DNA of 64,000 bases from assembly GCA_017163975.1 (NCBI GenBank), contig JAFFSR010000362.1, forward strand, positions 2,795,001 through 2,859,000, given 5' to 3'. Below the pieces are notes generated by a model. That model did not search any database. It was not told the origin of the DNA and saw only the letters and a list, made by a program, of their open reading frames with translations. Each line of letters starts with the position of its first letter. Position 1 is the first letter of the stretch. A program made the position numbers and the translations under genes. The DNA comes from Anastatus disparis. Taxonomy: Eukaryota; Arthropoda; Insecta; Hymenoptera; Eupelmidae. Shown here in pieces: positions 23,406 through 34,779 of the stretch.

Positions 23406-24206
23406 TTAAGGGATGTCCTCATACTGGCACAGGGATCTTTCTTTCTTTCTTTCTTTATCTTTTATTGGCCTTTGGACTTTTCGTCATAGGCCATCATCAA
23501 TTTTTTTTTGTTCCGAGGAACTCTCTATTTTGTATTTTTTTTGCGTTCTTCGGGTTCTCTTCCCCACGGAAAACTACGAAAATTGTTTTTCCCAATTTTC
23601 CCAGGGAGTCAAACCCCGATCCGCTAGGACGCAAGCCAGCTGCCTTAAGCAACTGAGTTACTTTTCGTCCTTTAACGATGGAGCTCGCAAGTGTGTTCAT
23701 AAGAACAAAGCACATGTAACAGAGGTGCTTGCTTGAAAAACAGCCGCGAGCGGGATTCGATCCACGGTCCCCCGAGAATACGAATCCAATGCTCTTACCG
23801 ACTGTGCCACAGCCCGGCTCTGGCACAGGGATCTACCTCATCTATATTTTAATTATGTATTTTAATAAAAATTTAACTATTTTTGACTAAAATTCATAGA
23901 AGAGGCACATTCTTAACATTGTAAAGAATTTATTGCAACGTTAAAAGACAGAATAACATAAAAAAGGAAGACAAAAACTGCATTATACGATTATTCATAA
24001 CTACATTGAAAAGTTAATCGTATTAAGCAGTTTTCGACTTTATTTTTACCCTTATATTGTCTTTTAACGTTGCAATAAATTCTTTGGCATGTTAAGAATG
24101 TGCCTCTCCTACGAATTTCAGTCATGAATAATTAAATTTTTATTAAAATTTATAATTTAAATGTAGATAAGGTAGAACTCTATGTCGGTATGAGGATTCC
24201 CCTTAA
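23406..24206. mobile_element. TTAA MITE carrying a SINE in its left arm
   Basis: The termini are TTAAGGGATGTCCTCATACT and, complemented, TTAAGGGGAATCCTCATACC. The arms extend through CTACCT-ATCTA, GAGGCACATTCTTAACAT and TTGCAACGTTAAAAGACA. The SINE at 23,439-23,819 lies in the left arm only, and the right arm keeps the uninterrupted version. TTAA at both ends matches piggyBac-type duplication. Confidence 0.85.
23439..23819 (-). mobile_element. long tRNA-headed SINE with 15-bp target duplication
   Basis: It reads on the minus strand from the head at 23,819 (GAGCCGGGCTGTGGCACAG, B box ATCGAATCCC) through a body with ACATGTGCTTTGTTC and CACACTTGCGAGCTCC, shared with the SINE at 4.75 kb. A second B-box-like GGGTTTGACTCCC and a GAAA-rich tail follow. 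The perfect direct repeat CTGGCACAGGGATCT lies at 23,424-23,438 and 23,820-23,834. The two B-box-like sequences suggest a dimeric structure. Confidence 0.92.
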
Positions 24207-24336
24207 AAAACGAAGTTTTTGGCTCTTTTGAACTCAAAATAAATTTTTTTTGTACACTTACGAGCCAAAAAAAATTTTTGTAACTTTCCAAAAATAAGAT
24301 TTTTTTACGGTTTTTTCTAAATATATCAATGATTTA

Positions 24337-27300
24337 CCCACATAGCATGAAATATTTCGGTGAAATATTTTGAAATATTTTATCGAAAAATTTCAGTACA
24401 AGCTTTCAGAAACATTTCATAAATATTTCAAAGCAAGATTTACAACGAACTTTTTATTTTTATTGTTGAAAATTTTCATAAATTTTTTCATAAACATTTC
24501 ATGAAATATTTATTAAAATATTGTTGAAAGATTCCACTGAAATCTTTCATGAAAGATTTTGTAAAGCTTTATTATATATTCCACATCGGCCATAAAAAGA
24601 TCTAAATCTGAAATATTTAAGAAACATTTCATTAAACCTTTAAGAAATGTTTCAATGAAATATTGTTGGAAACTTTCAAATAAGGCTTCCTAAAATATTT
24701 GATAAATATTTTAGCAATATTACTCAGCAAGATTTTATATCTCCCAAAGCCGACTTGAAATATTGTTTAAATATTTCACTAAAATCTTTCATGTAAGATT
24801 TTGTAAAGTTTCATAGAATATTTCATATCGGTCATAAGTGGATCAAAATTTGAAATATTTATAAAACATTTTATTAAACCTTTCAGAAATGTTTCAATGA
24901 AATATTTTTGGAAACTTTCAAAAAAGGCTTCTTAAAATATTTCATAAATATTTTAGCAATATTACTCAGAAAGATTTTTTATCTCCCAAAGCCAACTTGA
25001 AATATTGTTTACATATTTCACTAAAATCTTTCATGTAAAATTTTGTAAAGTTTTATGGAATATTTCATATTGGTCATAAGTGGATTAAAATCTGAAATAT
25101 TTATGAAACATTTCATTAAACTTTTCAGAAATGTTTCAATGAAATATTGTCAGGAACTTTCAAATAAGGCTTCCTGAAAAATTTCGTAGATATTTCAAGA
25201 ATATTACTTTGCGAAATTGATTTCTCAAAGCTGACTCTAAATATTGTTGAAACATTTCACTGGATTCTTTTATGAAAGCTTTTGTAAAGCTTTATGTAAT
25301 ATTTCATATCGACCATAACTGGATCAGCATCTGAAATATTTATGAAACTTTTTATTAAACTTTTCAGAAATATTTCAATGAAATTCTGTCGAGAAATTTG
25401 AAATAAGGCTTACTGAAATATTTCATAAATTTTTCAACAATATTTTATTATATTTATCTCCTAGAGCCCACTCAAAATTTTGTTAAAATTTTTTACTAAA
25501 ATCTTTTATGAAAGATTCTGTAAAGCTTTGCGGAATATTTCATATTCCACATAGCAAGAAAATTTCAGTGAAACATTTCAAAACATTTTAGTGAAATGTT
25601 TTGAAAAATAGTTTCATAAATATTTCTGAAATATTTCAAAGCAAGATATTTAGTGCAATTTTTTAATCTTTCGATGAAATATTTATCGAAATTCGTTAAA
25701 ACATTTCATAAAAATCTTTCATGAAATGTTTCTAAAAATTTACTAAATATTTCACATCAGTTACTTTTAAATCAAATACCTAAATATTTATAAAATATTT
25801 TATCAAGCTTTCAAGGAACTTTTTATTGAAATATTGCATCAAAGTTTCAAATAAAAAATCCTGAAATATTCCATAAATTTTAAAAAATATTAACGTGCCA
25901 GATTCTCAATTAAACAAAATACGAAAAAATATAGTTAAAACATTTCATCGAAATATTTCACGAAATGTTTTTGAAAGCTTTACTAAAGATTTCACATCGG
26001 CGATTTCTAAATATAAAAGAAAAATATTTACGAAATATTTTATCAAACTTTTAAGAAATCTTTTAACGAAATATTGTTGCAGGCTTTCAAATAAAACTTT
26101 ACAAAATATTTTATAAACCTTTTCACAATATTACTTTGCAAGATTCTCGGCTTCTAAAAAAATACGGAAAGATTTCGTTAAAACATTTCACTAACATCTT
26201 TTACAAAATATTTTTGAAAGCTTTACCAAAGATTTCACATCAGTGATTTCCGAATAAAATAGCGGAATATTTGTAAAACATTCTATCGAACTTTCAAGAA
26301 ATATTTCTGTGAAATAATAGATCAATTATGAGTAGAATTATAATATAATCTTGATTTTCTGAAATAAAGTTGAAATTTCACTTAAATCTTTCATGAAATA
26401 TTTTTATCGATGTTCGAATGATAATGTAATATTTAATTAACATTTCGTAAAGGTTTCCTTGAAATATTTGTGCAAATATTACTGAAATATTTCAATAATC
26501 TTTCATGATAGATTTGTTTGATGGCGATAATGTTGCAATGAAAGATTGTAGAAACCTTTAATTGCAACTTTTAGAAATATTTTCTTGAAATATTTCAACA
26601 ATATTCATTTGCAAGATTTTTTATTTCCAGTTCCGCTGATAGGAGGACGCGCGTTGAATGCGCCTTTTGTCCCCAAGCGGTTGGAGGAGACCTTAGTTAG
26701 TATATAAAGAAAAAGCCAGCTGCTTCGTGTAAAGACACGCAGCGCTTATCTTGTAACAATGTAAATGCGACTAATAAATAAATGGAAAACATGAGTACGG
26801 ATATGTATCAATGTATATGTATAATGAGTTATAATATAATATAGTATCATGCAATGAAAATATGTTTCATAATTACAACTTATGTAAATTCGACTTTATA
26901 AGTAATGTGGATATGCAATTTATGTAGAAGTGTAATGCATTATAATATTCAATAATGTTTCCTGAAATAAACTTTAAATCTTTCATAAACATTTCATAAA
27001 AGATCTATGTTGTTTCCCAAACGTTGCAATGCAATATTATATCAATATTTCTTTAATATTCATTAAAAATATTTACCGAAAATCTTGATGAAATCTTTCA
27101 TGAATCTTTCAGAGAAATATTTATTTGCGATTGCACAGGCGGATGTAGCGAACTTTCAACAACGTTTCAATAAAAAATTTGTGAAATATTTAAAATTTTG
27201 CTTGAAAATATTTCATGAATATCTCATAAATATTTCATGAAAGATTTATATGTTTGTTTAATTGTTGCTTTGAAATATATATTAAATAATTAAGAAATAT

Positions 27301-27624
27301 TACTTTGAAATATTTTCAAGTATATAGTTGAAATCTTTCATAAACATTTCATGAAAGATTTGTGTTGTTTTCTAAATATTGCAATGAATTATTATATCAA
27401 TATTTCTTAAATACTTCTTAGAAATATTTACGGAAATCTTGTTAAAATATTTACCGAAAACTTTATAAATCTTTCATAAATCTTTCAGAGAAATATTCAT
27501 TGGTCATTGCATACGCGGACATGGCTAATTTTCAATAACATTTCAATGAAACATTTATGAAATATTTCAAATCTCACTTACAAATATTTCATAAATATTT
27601 CATAAATATTTCATGCTATGTGGG
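24337..27624. mobile_element. 3.3-kb TIR element built of degenerate GAAATATTTCA repeats
   Basis: The left terminus CCCACATAGCATGAAATATT is the complement of the right terminus ending GCTATGTGGG at 27,624, with TA flanking each end (2 bp). The interior is almost entirely variants of the palindrome TGAAATATTTCA and of TTTCATGAAAGATTT. It has a higher-order period of about 240 bp, marked by CATATCGGTCATAA-type words near 24,584, 24,828, 25,067, 25,306, 25,545, 25,994 and 26,237. A second internal head, CCACATAGCAAGAAAATTTC, sits at 25,548. The ORF at 25,895-26,116 is a by-product. Only the island at 26,625-26,790 departs from this pattern. Confidence 0.85.
26625..26790 (+). promoter_or_regulatory. 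GC-richer island with TATA box and poly(A) signal 70 bp apart
   Basis: Inside the AT-palindromic element is a patch with GGAGGACGCGCGTTGAATGC, TATATAAAG at 26,701-26,709, AAAGACACGCAGCGC, then AATAAATAAA starting 26,773. A TATA box followed so closely by AATAAA is typical of the U3/R boundary of an LTR, or of a very short transcription unit. No LTR ends or target duplication are seen. Confidence 0.4.
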
Positions 27625-28306
27625 TAGCGAACGAATAATCTTTTGTAGCATACCATTCGAAAGAGGAGAAAAAATCCTATCTATTTATAGGGTGTAGAAG
27701 TGTTTTGAATGGTATTAATTATTTTAAATATCGGTAAGAAGGTAAAATAATGTATACTCAAATATCTCGTATTACCTATCAAAAAAATAAGTTTTTTATA
27801 AGATTTTTCGACTCTAAATATGTTAAGGATAAATGCTTTAATCGATTTTTTTTGTATGAACCATTATCACAGTTTTCATCGTGAAAAACTAAAAAAAAAT
27901 CCAATTTCTAAACCATTTTTTTTAGAATTTCGACTGATTTTGAAGAAAATTACTTTTTGCGAGTTGTAATATTTTATATAAAACTGTCTACTCTTCTACA
28001 TTTCAGTTGGTATTTCGAAATATAAAAAAAATGTATATCACCCTTTTACTTATATAATTATGTGATCGTATTTTTGCACTTTTTTCAATATTTCAACAAA
28101 TAATTTACGAATATCGCTCAAATAAATTCTCATTTAATAAGTGTGGTATTAAGAATACTTTTTTTTATTAATTCATGGATCAATACATTATGACAAAGGT
28201 TTAACAGATACATGTGAGATTAAATTCAAATTATTATAAATTTTAAATCTGTCTGATGATTTATCAAATAACGAAAACAGATTTAGTTTACTGGCAAATA
28301 TATTAT
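27625..28306. other. right flank of repeat copy A, then AT-rich sequence
   Basis: About 27,650-27,735 (AATCCTAT, GTGTAGAAGTGTTTTGAATG, TATCGGTAAGAA) matches the dispersed repeat near 38.42-38.52 kb. The rest is AT-rich without a gene. Confidence 0.6.
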
Positions 28307-31300
28307 TTAGTGATCACTTTCTGAAATGGGAATAAAACAATGATATTTTCGGGCCCCAGGAATAGCTTGTAATCCTAAAAATCTATGTTCCAAATTCTTT
28401 TCTTCTTCCTCAACTTCTTCTTTTAAAACAAATTTTTTTTCAATTTTCGTCTCTCACGTTTTGGCCCATTCAAATAACTGCTGTGGTGTTAAAATTTGAT
28501 TATCAACAAATCTTTGTAAACCGCTATTTTGGCTGATCGTTTGAAAGTTCCTCCTATGCCATTGCATGGACCTTTACCATAGGCAGTAGCAAAAAAGTGC
28601 CATTCCGAAGAAATCCCATTATCTTTTTTGTGCAATGCAGTATTAAGGAAGCTTTTTTTATTTTTATATTGACTTGCTGCACCATCAGAAACATATGCTA
28701 ATTTTCTTAAATTTGTTAATTTTTCTTTTAAAAGTTGAATCAAATGTTTTTGAAAAGTGCTTACAGCATACACATTATGTTTCATATAATCAGAAATTAT
28801 CACTGCGCTTATATGCTGTAAAATATTATTCTCATCTTTGTAATAACATACCCGTGGATGTACAGTTGTTTGATCATTTGTCCAATGATACCTCTGCACT
28901 GCATCTTGAACAATAAATGCATAATTTTCTGAAAAATCTCCTAATATTAATACTTCACCTGGGAGAAGTGAATCTTTTGACTCTTTTACAAATTGTCCTT
29001 GTTGTTTGGCAATATAATTGTGCAACTTAAGATTCAGTAACGTATTTTCTAATTCGTCTAAAACTTCTTTGACGCTTTTGCAATGTTTCAAGTTTACTTC
29101 TAAAAAATTAATTATTTAAAAACAACAGAAATAAGGTTTATATTTAGTTGTTCAAGATCATCATTTTATATTTAAATTACCTGTCTGTATGCGTCCACAG
29201 TTGATACTTAATTTCTATTATTTCATTTTCTTTTGATAACTCGCAAATATTTATTAATTTATTTTTTATTCCAGGACAATTTTTATAGGTACCTATTGAA
29301 ATTGAGAATTTAAATTTAATCAAATATAAATCTTTAAATAATTTGTGTATTAATTTATATGTAAAACAATAATTAACTTACCAAAAGCACAATCTTCTGT
29401 TAATTTCTCACAGACTATTCTAGTTAAAATATGCTCATACGTCCATTGTTTATCACTAGTTTCAAAACTTCCTAAATTTGAAGCGTTCAACAAAAATTTG
29501 AAATTTTGGTGTATTTTACACGCACGTACTGAATGTGTACCAGACTGTCCAGCTAATACACGAAACCGTGGACGCAGCATAGCAAATGTAGAGAAGCCTA
29601 TTTCCGTTTTTGGATAAATTTCTTTAAACCAAGAATATGTTTCTCTCAAATTAATCAAGATCAATCTCTTTTAAATCTGTATTTATTGATTAATTATTTA
29701 TAAATTTTTAAAAATATATACATTTGAATTTTAAATTTGATATCACGTAATATCAATAAAAATCTCACTATAGTATTGGTTTTTTAATTAATTAATGACA
29801 ATGTCTTATATCAAAATGAAATGTTTTAAAAGTTATTAACTTACCAACTTTCTTTCATTATCTACCATACATGAAACGCAATATCTCAATCCTGGTAATG
29901 AACGGCTTACATTATCGGATTCATAAAAATCATGTACCTCGGGCATACGCAGGATGCCATGATTTTCGACAAAGTGTTTCATTCTTTGTGCTAAATATTT
30001 TGTCTCGCCCGTTCTTCACTAATTTTGTAAAATGACCAACCATGTGGTAAAATGGATAAAACCATTATTTTTCCTCTTGATGTCTTACAGGAAACCAAAC
30101 ATTTTTTAACTTGATTAATTACTTCATCATAGAACATCTTATTTTCTTCATCCCTACTCATAAACTGTGGGTTTAACATTTTCATTTTCTTTTTTACTGA
30201 TTCTGTTATAGATTCGTATACTTCCAATGATCTCTTAAATAATATTAAATGTAATGTAATAAATAAAATTGAAATTATATTACGATATAAAGTAATAATA
30301 ATATTATGTGAATAAAGTAAAAAAAAAATAATACGTTAAATGAAAAAAAATATTAATTTTTTTCATAAAATCATAGTACTAACTTTTTTGCCAATGAGTT
30401 GATTGGTAGTTTTTTCTATTTCAAGATTTTCTAAAATAGTATTCAATGTAAATTTTGATTCTTCTATTTCCACATTTTTTACATCGTCAAGTACTTCTGA
30501 TATTTGAGAACTCGTTGATTCAGATGTAGGTGTTTCTTGAGACTCTGATGAATTTTGGATGTCTGGATTCTTAGTTAACCACTCAGGTATGCTTGTGTAC
30601 ATACAATTTCGACATAACTTTTGTCTTGGGATTAAACTCAAGCCATGTTTGGTTGTATCATATAAATCTTTTTTTATGTCAAAAAGATTTCCTTGTAACA
30701 TTTTTCTTATTTTCAAATTTTTTTCCTTTTTGCCCGATTGGCTTTTTCATGTATGCAGAGAGGATCACAGCATTTATTTTGTTTAATAAGAAATAAGCCT
30801 ATCTGATGACTTAAATCTTTCTCACATGAATATTTTGCTTAAGTTAAATTAGAAAGTTGTAATTTTTTTATTTTAGATAGTTTTTGAAATTGTAGAACTT
30901 TATCTGAACATTTTGTTGAACCACCCACCGAGTAAAAATGACATCTTTTATTACATGATTCTGTAGAATAACAATTAAATACTTGGTAATTAATGAATCG
31001 TTATTGTAAATTTAAATTGCTCCAAGGGAATTTAAGGATTTTGTTAAAATGCACATATTGATTAAAAGTACAAAAAATTATTTTACATCGATTACTTGTT
31101 ATTATTAACTTTATGTTGTCATATCTACTGTTGCATAATTATTTTTTTGACACTCCGTGCGAGAAGCTTGATTTCACGCACGCTGTATCAAGTGACACGT
31201 GCGAAAATGGAGCTTCTCACACGTCGTGTCAAAAAATAGTGTTCGATACTCGTGCGAGAAAGTGATTTCTTACTCGTGTGACCTTTTCACCCTCGCTTCG

Positions 31301-31725
31301 CTCGGGCGCAAACCGCCACACGAGTAAATAATCACTTTATCGCACTAGTACCGAAATATACTATTAAAACGTAAAAGAATAAAGAAGTTCAAAATAATCT
31401 AAAAGCCAAAGATTTAATGATTCATTTAAGCTTTCAAAAGAGACAAAAATTTCATTTATTTTTCATGGCTATGTATTTTACAGAAAATATTCAACTTGAA
31501 ATAATTATCCAATACTATGAATGAAAAAATATTTGAAAATAAACTTTCTGTTGAAAAATGCATAAATTTGTGTCAATTGTTTTTTATCGCTATAAAAATA
31601 TATCCCTAATAAGTTTCAAGAATCATATCTATACTTTTCCTGCCCGTAATCCTTAAACCTCACTGAAAAGTTATAAAAAAGATTCTATATATCATATATA
31701 GCTACTAACCTTTTTCAGATTCCAT
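28307..31725 (-). pseudogene. multi-exon DDE-like transposase pseudogene (uncharacterised family)
   Basis: Exons read right to left. A possible first exon, ATG-GAATCTGAAAAAG|GTTAGT, is at 31,725-31,710. Exon 2 runs from 30,960 to 30,388 (CNKRCHFY, CCDPLCIHEK and CRNC Cys clusters). Exon 3 is 30,236 to about 29,850, exon 4 29,669-29,383 (LAGQSGTHSVRAC), exon 5 29,290-29,180 (NCPGIKNK, LWTHTDR), and exon 6 29,099-28,307. Exon 6 holds GDFSENYAF, HWTNDQTTVHP, SDGAASQYKNKKSF and GKGPCNGIGGTFKR, the conserved acidic and Gly-rich blocks of a family repeated in insect and cnidarian genomes. I take these as an RNase H-like catalytic core. GT-AG junctions with agreeing phase support most introns. Breaks include frame changes near 30,717, 30,000, 29,099 (junction) and 28,515, a TAA near 30,845 and a TGA near 28,455. 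After the TGA the frame continues to a Glu-rich tail and a stop at 28,307-28,309. It is clearly inactive. Terminal repeats were not identified. Confidence 0.8.
31144..31372. repeat. two adjacent CG-rich inverted repeats
   Basis: TTTTTTGACAC (31,144) pairs with GTGTCAAAAAA (ending 31,241), with inner complements GAGAAGCTTG and GAGCTTCTC. Immediately after it, TAGTGTTCGATACTCGTGCG pairs with CGCACTAGTACCGAAATATA, with CACTCGTGTG/CACACGAGTAAA inside. The segment contains CCTCGCTTCGCTCGGGCG. They lie in the putative first intron of the pseudogene. Confidence 0.65.
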
Positions 31726-32167
31726 GGTAAATGCACAATTTAAATCAATATTTTTATTAAAATGTATACTTTTTATTGTAGGTTGGCTGAACAAAATAAA
31801 AGAATCAATAATTAAATACGAAAAAAATAATATGCAATATATTTAATAGTGGATAGATTAAAATAATATTGGTGGTGAAGTGCATTAGACAAACGCGTTG
31901 TCAGAGTCGGAAAACTCAATGCTTAATCTCGCATCTAATTTATACTCGTTCTCCGCGTGGACTCCGGCCTAACGGGTGTTTGAAAAATCTATAGATTGTA
32001 AATATACGTATACGGGTTTTAATTTGAATGAGCCAATCACGTCGCTTGAAATTCTTGAGAGAAAGAGGCAGTTGGCACACCTTTTGAGTTCGCGGAATTC
32101 TGCACCCTTAAACGCATGAATTACATTTTGCTAAATATAAGCCCTTCTATAGCTGTTTTTTAGCAAC
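31726..32167. other. region upstream of the transposase pseudogene
   Basis: Less AT-rich sequence around 31,880-31,980 (GTCAGAGTCGGAAAACTC, TTCTCCGCGTGGACTCCGGC) has some tRNA-Leu/Ser-like words but no complete cloverleaf that I can draw. It could be part of the element's 5' end. No further feature. Confidence 0.35.
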
Positions 32168-32522
32168 AACAAAAATTATCTCTTTTGATTTAAAATTTTA
32201 ATTCAGTAAGTATCATAATTTGATATTTATTCATTTTGTGACAACCTTGGGGATCAGAAGATTCACTGATTTTAAAAGTAGATAAGATGCAATTAATTAA
32301 GTAAAAAAAAAAGTAGATTTATTTCAGTAATTTTTATATTAGTCGCACGCACGCTTAAAATGGACGGCAGCCACGTATAGCGTACGTGACGCCGCTTGCA
32401 CTAATTAAGTGACTATCGGCACGACGAAAAGCAAATAAAAAAAACATACGCTAAAAGGGCACGAGCACTAGACACACATAAAGAAAAAAACTGGTGTGGC
32501 AGTCTTTGTGACTGGCCGACAA

Positions 32523-33210
32523 AAGTGAAACTTCTTTACGAAATCATAGAACTCATGAATGTTTATTTAAGTTCTATCACTGTTTCATTTAATTATAAAA
32601 TTATTTTGAAATTAAATAATTATAAAATTAAATAAAAATAAATAAAAATAATTTAGTTTATTTGAAGAATTGATTTTTTTTTATTTCAAATGAGATGGTG
32701 TATGAAATTTTTGTTAATAATATTTATTTTACAAAAATATAATAATAATTTAATTTTCTTCACAATTATCAAAACTAGCATTTGTAGCGAGAGTAATGTT
32801 TGAAATGATTGGTTTATGATAACGTAAATACAAAACGTTTGCTTGCGCGTGCACGTTTAAACAATGTAGGGAAGAGAGGGGTTTACCATCGAACATTATA
32901 GAGAAAGAAAGAAAAAGAGAGAACGCGCGCTATTGCTTTCTTTATTTATTCAATTTCAGATATTTGTATTGCACATATAGTATGCATACTATATCTGTGC
33001 GTTTGACATCAAGTCAGTCCCGCGAATTTTTCTTTATACGTATCTGATACCTTGATTTGCATATAGGGGGCGCGGACACTCCACCTATATATACACTTCC
33101 GTTTCACTAGTTCCGTTGCATGTACCGTCATGAAATCAATTCACTCCCGTATAATTTTTTTTATATGTCTCTTATGGGAAGTGTATACCGTCGGTAAAGA
33201 AGTTTCACTT
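32523..33210. mobile_element. TIR insertion in the 3' LTR, AAGTGAAACTTCTTTAC ends
   Basis: AAGTGAAACTTCTTTAC at 32,523 is complemented by GTAAAGAAGTTTCACTT ending 33,210. The 5' LTR lacks the segment, so the insertion is defined by comparison. Its interior is less AT-rich on the right and includes a (GAAA)n run, the palindrome ATATAGTATGCATACTATAT, a TATA box and a short signal-peptide-like ORF (33,130). It may carry captured host sequence. Confidence 0.75.
33086..33196 (+). promoter_or_regulatory. TATA box plus signal-peptide-like first exon candidate
   Basis: CCTATATATACACTTCCG (TATA near 33,086) is followed by TTTCACTAG and an ATG at 33,130. The first 22 codons encode MKSIHSRIIFFICLLWEVYT plus Val-Gly, a basic N terminus with a hydrophobic core like a secretory signal. 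The coding run then meets GTCG|GTAAAG, a possible 5' splice site that overlaps the element's right terminal repeat. The frame continues to 33,342 only by entering the LTR. It may be a captured promoter plus first exon, or chance. Confidence 0.3.
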
Positions 33211-33821
33211 AAAAAAAAGAATTGGAATAGCATGAAGGGAAAGTACGCAATAGAACGCGCACGCGATCGCCCGGCACACATGTCGCAAAAGAAAGAAAGA
33301 AATTATATTATTTCAATTAGCAATCGTGCACAACAACGCTAACCTTTTCTAAGCACAATAAAATAAATTATAGAGTAGTGAATTTAGCTATTTTCACTCA
33401 CTCAAATTGAAGTTTCAATATTCGCAACATACAAAAAAATACTACGCAATATCGAAGTCGCTCACAACTCGTAATGGCTGTATACTGGACGCCGGCGACA
33501 GAAGGAATGACGCAATGGCGTTCCCTTGTGTTTCCCTTCATAGCTCGTGCTGTACGCTGCGCGTGCCGCAAGAGAGAGACAAACGATCCTTAATGGACCC
33601 AAGCGCAGTTACTCGAGTCAAGCTGCTTGCTAGCTATATTAGTGTACAGTATACGTGCTTTAGACATTTGCGCTTGTGGGCCAACGATCTTGGGATATAG
33701 TTTTAAATATTTGACTAGCGTGGTCTGCTTTCCGTCATGCCAGTAGTTGGATGCTTCCTTCTGTCGTCTATAAGCGCTACGAATATACATACAAGTAATA
33801 TTGCCAATCTGCTATGTTACA

Positions 33822-33833
33822 ACCCCCTCACCA
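33822..33833 (-). promoter_or_regulatory. polypurine tract of the LTR retrotransposon
   Basis: On the minus strand GTGTGGTGAGGGGGT is followed at once by TGTAACATAG, the 3' LTR start. This is the plus-strand primer position for reverse transcription. Confidence 0.8.
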
Positions 33834-34770
33834 CACGGAAGTATACGGTGGAACTGGATACTTTCGCCAAACGTAAAAACAAAGGCATAAGCAAAACAAA
33901 AACAAAAAAAGGAAATTTATGTATAGAAAAGAAATGTATTAGGGCTTAAACTAAGATAACCGGTGTTATCTGCTGCGGTGTGAAGTGTATTTATAAAATT
34001 CTTCTTCTGCTGTATCTGCTGATTTTATTTTAGCTGAACTGAATAATTGTAAAATGTAGGTGTTTCGCGCTGTATATAAGGGTGTTTAATTTAAAACGAC
34101 GCGACTGGCTTATCCATTTAATATTTACAAAAGTTAAAAATCTCAAAACTAGTTATCTTAAGGCTAAAGAAAATAACATTCATAGCCCATTCTTACATTT
34201 ATTTCATTCATACATACACACAAAAATAAATTTGAAATTACATTTTGTATAAAAAAATTTGAGATTAAAAATGAAAATGAAAATTTAAGTGTTTACTCAC
34301 TGAAAGGTGACGCTCTGATGGTATGTGTCGATGCATACTATTATTTTATAAGATTAATTATTTTATAATTAATATTTTGCAGCAATTTTCTGAATACACA
34401 AATGAAATATTCTATTTATACCTTTTACTTATAATTACGTGATAGTAAGGCGTAAAAATACAATTTAGCACTTGCTTATGTGTCAGTGGAAAAGTGTGAA
34501 TAGCTAGCAATGTTTGTACAATCCGTAGGAGCAATAATTAAATAGCAAAAAAGGGGTAATTTAGCAAACACACAAAATTGTTTAAATAATGGATTAGCTA
34601 AATGGATTGTAAGTCTGGTTGATAAGGATTTCAAATAGCTAGATATAATGCTTAAGGGTTGATATAGGCATATTAATGATGATATGAAGGGGTTTTGCTA
34701 AATTGAGGGCTCGGGTCGATGGGTTGCTTTTTCGTGCACTGTAGCAGAGATATACTCCGCATGGCTAAAA
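33834..34770 (-). other. retrotransposon interior without recognisable pol
   Basis: AT-rich sequence between the gag repeat and the polypurine tract. I find no RT (YxDD), protease or integrase motif in any frame, which supports a gag-only element. Confidence 0.6.
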
Positions 34771-34779
34771 TTTTGGAGA

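Larger units (their letters stand above)
22470..24336. repeat. dispersed repeat, copy A, with CTGCAGAATTTC-type internal repeats
   Basis: From CCCTTACGAAAATAACCTGC near 22,473 the sequence is filled with variants of CTGCAGAATTTC up to about 23,090. A unique block follows (AGAGCTCAATAGATTTAG, TTTTAGATACTGTTTTCAGA), then a TTAA insertion (23,406-24,206), then TTACGGTTTTTTCTAAATAT. The unique block and TTAA flank recur inverted at 38.42-39.31 kb, and the CTGCAG part recurs inverted at 48.48-48.82 kb. It is probably one element family whose end is CCCTTACG. Confidence 0.75.
32168..33821 (-). repeat. 3' LTR, split by a nested element
   Basis: It matches the 5' LTR almost base for base from 32,168 to about 32,478 and from about 33,210 to 33,821 (landmarks GCATGCACGCTTAAAATGGA versus GCACGCACGCTTAAAATGGA, and CGCACGCGATCGCCCGGCAC in both). 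The intervening stretch of about 730 bp is absent from the 5' LTR. Small ORFs here are by-products of the LTR. Confidence 0.88.

Noticed and set aside
23740..23819. minus-strand tRNA-like cloverleaf
   Set aside because: Head of a SINE bounded by a 15-bp duplication.
24337..27624. CRISPR-like regularly spaced repeats
   Set aside because: Repeats are degenerate palindromes without unique spacers, in a eukaryotic TIR element.
33407..33949. ORFs of 66-97 codons in the LTR
   Set aside because: The same frames recur in the other LTR with changes. LTRs do not normally encode protein, and no domain is seen.
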